From assembly GCA_017936205.1 (NCBI GenBank), contig JAGBGB010000323.1:1-8156 (forward strand): a DNA stretch of 8,156 nt. The letters run 5' to 3'. Source of the DNA: Oscillospiraceae bacterium. Its GTDB lineage: Bacteria; Bacillota; Clostridia; Oscillospirales; Oscillospiraceae. The translations under genes were made by a program, and so were the position numbers. Shown piece by piece: positions 6,201 through 8,156 of this stretch; within the stretch, counting starts at the first letter, position 1; each line of letters begins with the position of its first letter. The notes under the pieces were generated by a model. It was not told where the DNA came from and did not search any database. It worked only from the letters and a program-made list of their open reading frames with translations.

Positions 6201-6238
6201 AAAAAATGTTCGGAGCAAAGAGGGCTTTGCTCCGACAT
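6201..6238 (-). terminator. Terminator-like hairpin inside the tRNA cluster
   Basis: Read leftward, TCGGAGCAAAG pairs perfectly with CTTTGCTCCGA (6225-6235 with 6210-6220) around a CCCT loop. The stem can be extended by ATG/CAT past one bulged A. A run of six T follows directly (plus-strand A run 6201-6206). This has all parts of an intrinsic terminator in the direction of tRNA transcription. It lies between tRNA-Gln and tRNA-Lys. No clear promoter for tRNA-Lys was found downstream of it, so partial readthrough, or a role in RNA processing, must be considered. Confidence 0.7.
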
Positions 6239-6245
6239 ACATGCA

Positions 6246-6320
6246 TGGCTGGGATGGCAGGATTCGAACCTACGAGTGCCAGAGTCAAAGTCTGGTGCCT
6301 TACCGCTTGGCGACATCCCA
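6246..6320 (-). tRNA. tRNA-Gln (UUG)
   Basis: The 75-nt tRNA has acceptor TGGGATG pairing with CATCCCA, giving the U1-A72 pair typical of bacterial tRNA-Gln. The discriminator is G and CCA is encoded. The anticodon arm CCAGA-CTTTGAC-TCTGG carries TTG at plus-strand 6286-6288, and the T-loop is TTCGAAT. It is fourth in the leftward cluster. Confidence 0.97.
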
Positions 6321-6345
6321 AAATAGGCGTCCCAAGAGAGGAAAA

Positions 6346-6423
6346 TGGGGTGAGTGAAGGGACTCGAACCCTCGATCTTCAGAGCCACAATCTGACGCGT
6401 TAACCAACTACGCTACACCCACC
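6346..6423 (-). tRNA. tRNA-His (GUG)
   Basis: The 78-nt tRNA includes the encoded extra G at position -1 (plus-strand C6423) opposite discriminator C, the identity mark of tRNA-His. CCA is encoded. The acceptor GTGGGTG pairs with CACTCAC with one G-U. The anticodon arm TCAGA-TTGTGGC-TCTGA carries GTG at plus-strand 6386-6388, and the T-loop is TTCGAGT. It is third in the leftward cluster. Confidence 0.97.
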
Positions 6424-6446
6424 ATATTATTCCCTGCTGAAGCATC

Positions 6447-6461
6447 TGACGCAGCGCGTCA
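6447..6461. other. Short hairpin in the His-Arg tRNA spacer
   Basis: TGACGC-AGC-GCGTCA forms a perfect 6-bp stem with a 3-nt loop directly adjoining the CCA end of tRNA-Arg. No T-run follows, so it is not a terminator. It may be a processing signal for the tRNA precursor, or chance. Confidence 0.4.
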
Positions 6462-6538
6462 TGGTACGCCGGAAGGGACTCGAACCCCCCACCTACTGCT
6501 TAGAAGGCAGTTGCTCTATCCGGATGAGCTACCGGCGC
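6462..6538 (-). tRNA. tRNA-Arg (UCU)
   Basis: The 77-nt tRNA has the anticodon arm ACTGC-CTTCTAA-GCAGT with TCT at plus-strand 6502-6504. The T-arm contains TTCGAGT and CCA is encoded (6462-6464). The discriminator is A. The acceptor is GCGCCGG with CCGGCGT, so the terminal 1-72 pair is G-U rather than G-C, a small departure. It is second in the leftward cluster, 6 bp from tRNA-Gly. Confidence 0.96.
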
Positions 6539-6544
6539 AAATCT

Positions 6545-6619
6545 TGGAGCGGGTGATGGGAGTCGAACCCACGTCCACAGCTTGGAAGGCTGTTGTACTA
6601 GCCGTTGTACTACACCCGC
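6545..6619 (-). tRNA. tRNA-Gly (UCC)
   Basis: The 75-nt tRNA has acceptor GCGGGTG with CACCCGC, discriminator U as in bacterial tRNA-Gly, and encoded CCA. The D-arm is GTAC/GTAC. The anticodon arm ACAGC-CTTCCAA-GCTGT carries TCC at plus-strand 6584-6586. The T-loop is TTCGACT. It is the first gene of the leftward cluster, about 20 nt after the expected transcription start. Confidence 0.97.
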
Positions 6620-6647
6620 ATCTACCGAGTCTTGCATCAGCCATAAA

Positions 6648-6676
6648 ATCATATCATGAGATTCCCATGTTGTCAA
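6648..6676 (-). promoter_or_regulatory. Consensus promoter of the five-gene tRNA operon
   Basis: On the minus strand TTGACA (6676-6671) and TATGAT (6653-6648) are separated by exactly 17 bp, a near-perfect housekeeping promoter. Initiation near 6641 leaves a leader of roughly 20 nt before tRNA-Gly. Immediately upstream, A- and T-tracts (6677-6710) could act as an UP element, as expected for a stable-RNA promoter. Confidence 0.92.
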
Positions 6677-6695
6677 GCTTTTTTTCAAAAAAAGC
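6677..6695. repeat. A/T-tract palindrome abutting the tRNA promoter -35
   Basis: GCTTTTTTTCAAAAAAAGC is a perfect 9-bp inverted repeat with a single central C, directly adjoining the -35 hexamer of the tRNA promoter. It may serve as an UP-type A/T element. It could also be a rightward-facing or leftover terminator stem, although the one-base loop would have to open. Confidence 0.55.
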
Positions 6696-6729
6696 AAATA
6701 AAAAAACAGAACACCACCACCCTTCCTTC

Positions 6730-6929
6730 AAATTCCGATTTCCCGCACCATTCGTAGGGGCGCGCGTCCGACAACCGCCAAGAATTGGTGGTTGTGAAAA
6801 ATGTTTCGATTTTTGGGGAAATACATTATTTTCGGTGGTTTTTGTGTTCATGCCGTTCCGTCATGAACCGGACGCGCAATGCGCGCCCCTACGCAGCGGT
6901 AAATCAAACTGTTCGATAAATCGGAATTT
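6730..6929 (-). repeat. MITE-like inverted-repeat element, copy 3 (complete, inverted)
   Basis: This is a 200-bp copy in the opposite orientation to copies 1 and 2. The outer ends AAATTCCGATTT (6730-6741) and AAATCGGAATTT (6918-6929) are perfect inverted repeats. The interior follows copy 2 closely, including both inner hairpins, each now with one mismatch. Two differences stand out. The right-end repeat lacks 7 bp of the GCGC core (6761 region). At the left end the ACCATTCG segment is replaced by a longer, unrelated stretch (about 6896-6912). It starts 54 bp upstream of the tRNA promoter and ends 17 bp before the hairpin following the SLH gene. It accounts for most of the 396-bp gene-free stretch 6620-7015. 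Confidence 0.85.
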
Positions 6930-6946
6930 GGCGTTGGAAGGGCGGA

Positions 6947-6980
6947 GGGGATGTCTCACCTGTTTGGGTGAGACATCCCC
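6947..6980 (-). terminator. Strong hairpin after the SLH gene, possible terminator
   Basis: GGGGATGTCTCACC (6947-6960) pairs perfectly over 14 bp with 6967-6980 around a 6-nt loop, starting 35 nt after the stop codon of the leftward SLH gene. No T-run follows on either strand, so it is an atypical intrinsic terminator. It could instead be a 3'-end stabilising structure. Confidence 0.6.
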
Positions 6981-7015
6981 CTTCGGGTTTCCTTTATGGT
7001 TTTATCTCCTGGAGA

Positions 7016-8156
7016 TCATTCCATGGTCAGGTAACGCATGATAATGGATGCAAACTGAGCACGGGTTGCGTTGTTGCCGGGCTTCAGGCTGGAAACGCCC
7101 TCAGACTGGACACCGTTGATGATGCCGTTGGCAACACACCATGCAACAGCTTCCTCAGCCCATGCTGCTACGCTGTCTGCATCGGGGTAGACACTCAGGT
7201 CTGCTCCGTCGGTCAGCTCGATGCCGTTAAGCTTTGCATATCTTGCCAGCATCAATGCCATTTCCTGACGGGTGATGGGCTTGTTGGGCTGGAAGGTGCC
7301 ATCGGTATAACCGGTAACGATGCCCTTGCTCTGTGCCCAGATCACAGCCTTGGTGTACCAAGCATTTTCCAGAACATCGGTGAATTCTGTAGTTCCTTCT
7401 ACCTCAGGCTCACCGGCAATGCGGTACAGGACGGTTGCTACCATGGCTCTGTTCAGGGAGGCATTGGGCAGGAACAGACCTTCGCCCATACCGTTCATGA
7501 AGCCATTGTTCAGCATGAAGTCCACGCCCTCATGGTACCAGTATTCGGGGTTCAGATCGGTGAAGTCGTCGGAAGCACAGGGTCTCTTCTCCAGCTCTTC
7601 GGTCTTGGTCTCTCCGCAGAGAGCACAGGTGTAGGTCACCTCACCAACAGTGCTGCAGGTGGGCTCCACGGTGATCACACCCTCGTCCCATTCGTGCTCG
7701 CAATCCTTGGGCTCATCGGGAGTGGTGTCTCCTTCCAGAGGATAGAAGTTGAAGACGAACATGGTATAGTCCGTGCCCATGCCGAAGGTGGTAAAGACCT
7801 CCTTGGAGGCATAGTACTCGATGTACTGTGCCTTCTCGTTGCCGCTGGCATCCACATAGAGATAGTTGGCAAGGCGGATGTAGTAACCGCCTACGGTAGG
7901 CTCCAGAACGAACTGGGTATTCTCGTTGGCAGCTTCTACGAAGCGGAGGTTGGTTCCATCAGCTTCCAAGTATCTGCCATCGGGGAGTTGGAAGGTAGTA
8001 ATGCCCTCTGCATCGGTGGTCATGTAGAACTGTGCAGCGTTGGCATTGGTGGTGCTCAGCTTGCCATCCTTCAGGGTTGCATCGCCGGGCAGGAGCTGTT
8101 CCTTGTTGTTGTATACATTGGACTCGGTGGTCATGATCTTGCTGTTTGCTACATTG
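7016..8156 (-). CDS. C-terminal part of an SLH-domain surface protein (5' end outside window)
   Basis: This is an exported protein anchored to the cell wall through SLH domains, which bind secondary wall polymers. The frame stays open to the window edge. The first in-frame ATG (8132-8134) is followed by no signal peptide, so it is not the true start and the N-terminus is missing. Counting from that ATG, residues 1-140 are a beta-rich region with GGYYIRLANYLYVDASG and FGMGTDYTMFVFNFYPLEGD. This resembles the segment before the anchor in large clostridial surface enzymes such as SLH-linked 5'-nucleotidase-like proteins. Residues 143-180 are a small Cys module (CEHEWDEG, then C-x8-C-x2-C in TYTCALCGE). 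Three SLH repeats follow at about 188-240, 248-305 and 312-372, with FTDLNPEYWYHEGVDFM, TGYTDGTFQPNKPITRQEM and CVANGIINGV as markers. The enzymatic or binding role lies in the missing part and is unknown. Confidence 0.9.
   Translation of the reverse strand, partial: NVANSKIMTTESNVYNNKEQLLPGDATLKDGKLSTTNANAAQFYMTTDAEGITTFQLPDGRYLEADGTNLRFVEAANENTQFVLEPTVGGYYIRLANYLYVDASGNEKAQYIEYYASKEVFTTFGMGTDYTMFVFNFYPLEGDTTPDEPKDCEHEWDEGVITVEPTCSTVGEVTYTCALCGETKTEELEKRPCASDDFTDLNPEYWYHEGVDFMLNNGFMNGMGEGLFLPNASLNRAMVATVLYRIAGEPEVEGTTEFTDVLENAWYTKAVIWAQSKGIVTGYTDGTFQPNKPITRQEMALMLARYAKLNGIELTDGADLSVYPDADSVAAWAEEAVAWCVANGIINGVQSEGVSSLKPGNNATRAQFASIIMRYLTME

Noticed and set aside
5797..6403. Open frames of 68-174 codons over the tRNA genes and hairpin array on both strands
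   Set aside because: They run across tRNA genes and structured repeats, lack ribosome binding sites and match no family. They are chance frames.
6511..7041. 176-codon plus-strand frame across tRNA-Gly, the promoter and repeat copy 3
   Set aside because: It covers a tRNA gene, a consensus promoter and a non-coding repeat, so it cannot be a real gene.
8132..8134. ATG near the window edge as start of the SLH protein
   Set aside because: The frame continues open to the edge and no signal peptide follows this ATG, although the protein must be exported. The gene is therefore cut by the window.

Overview
The window looks like a chromosomal accessory stretch from a gut-type Clostridia, most plausibly Oscillospirales. 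This is an inference from the Gly-Arg-His-Gln-Lys tRNA cluster, a surface protein with C-terminal SLH domains, a DUF3786 protein, strong AAGGAGG-type ribosome binding sites and roughly balanced base composition. No species can be named from the sequence alone.

Layout, left to right. Positions 1-65 are the right end of a short, non-coding, inverted-repeat element (copy 1). A good promoter (130-159) then leads into hsdM (231-1697) and hsdS (1702-2829), the modification and specificity subunits of a type I restriction-modification system. No hsdR is in the window. A DUF3786 protein (2894-3520) follows in the same direction after 64 bp. After a paired-repeat/hairpin region and an extended -10 promoter comes a helix-turn-helix regulator with a TPR-like tail (3631-4659). 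A complete copy of the inverted-repeat element (copy 2, 4686-4880) separates it from a YhcC/TIGR01212-type radical SAM protein (4959-5822).

From 5823 to 6083 there is no gene. This stretch holds a periodic array of tiny hairpins joined by CATCAC/GTGATG words, and then a near-perfect bidirectional terminator. Five tRNA genes run leftward between 6619 and 6084 in the order Gly(UCC), Arg(UCU), His(GUG), Gln(UUG), Lys(UUU), from one consensus promoter (TTGACA-17-TATGAT). A terminator-like hairpin lies inside the cluster, before tRNA-Lys. A third inverted-repeat copy in the opposite orientation (6730-6929) lies just upstream of the tRNA promoter. The window ends with the C-terminal part of a leftward SLH-domain surface protein (7016 to beyond 8156), followed by a 14-bp hairpin.

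How it fits together: HsdM and HsdS would form a sequence-specific adenine methyltransferase. It would restrict only if an hsdR exists elsewhere. The hsdMS-DUF3786-regulator block is bracketed by same-orientation copies of the repeat element (1-63 and 4818-4880 match with one mismatch), so it could be gained or lost as a unit. The best candidates for undescribed biology are the repeat-element family, the CATCAC hairpin array and the internal terminator in the tRNA operon. No clearly new protein system is visible.
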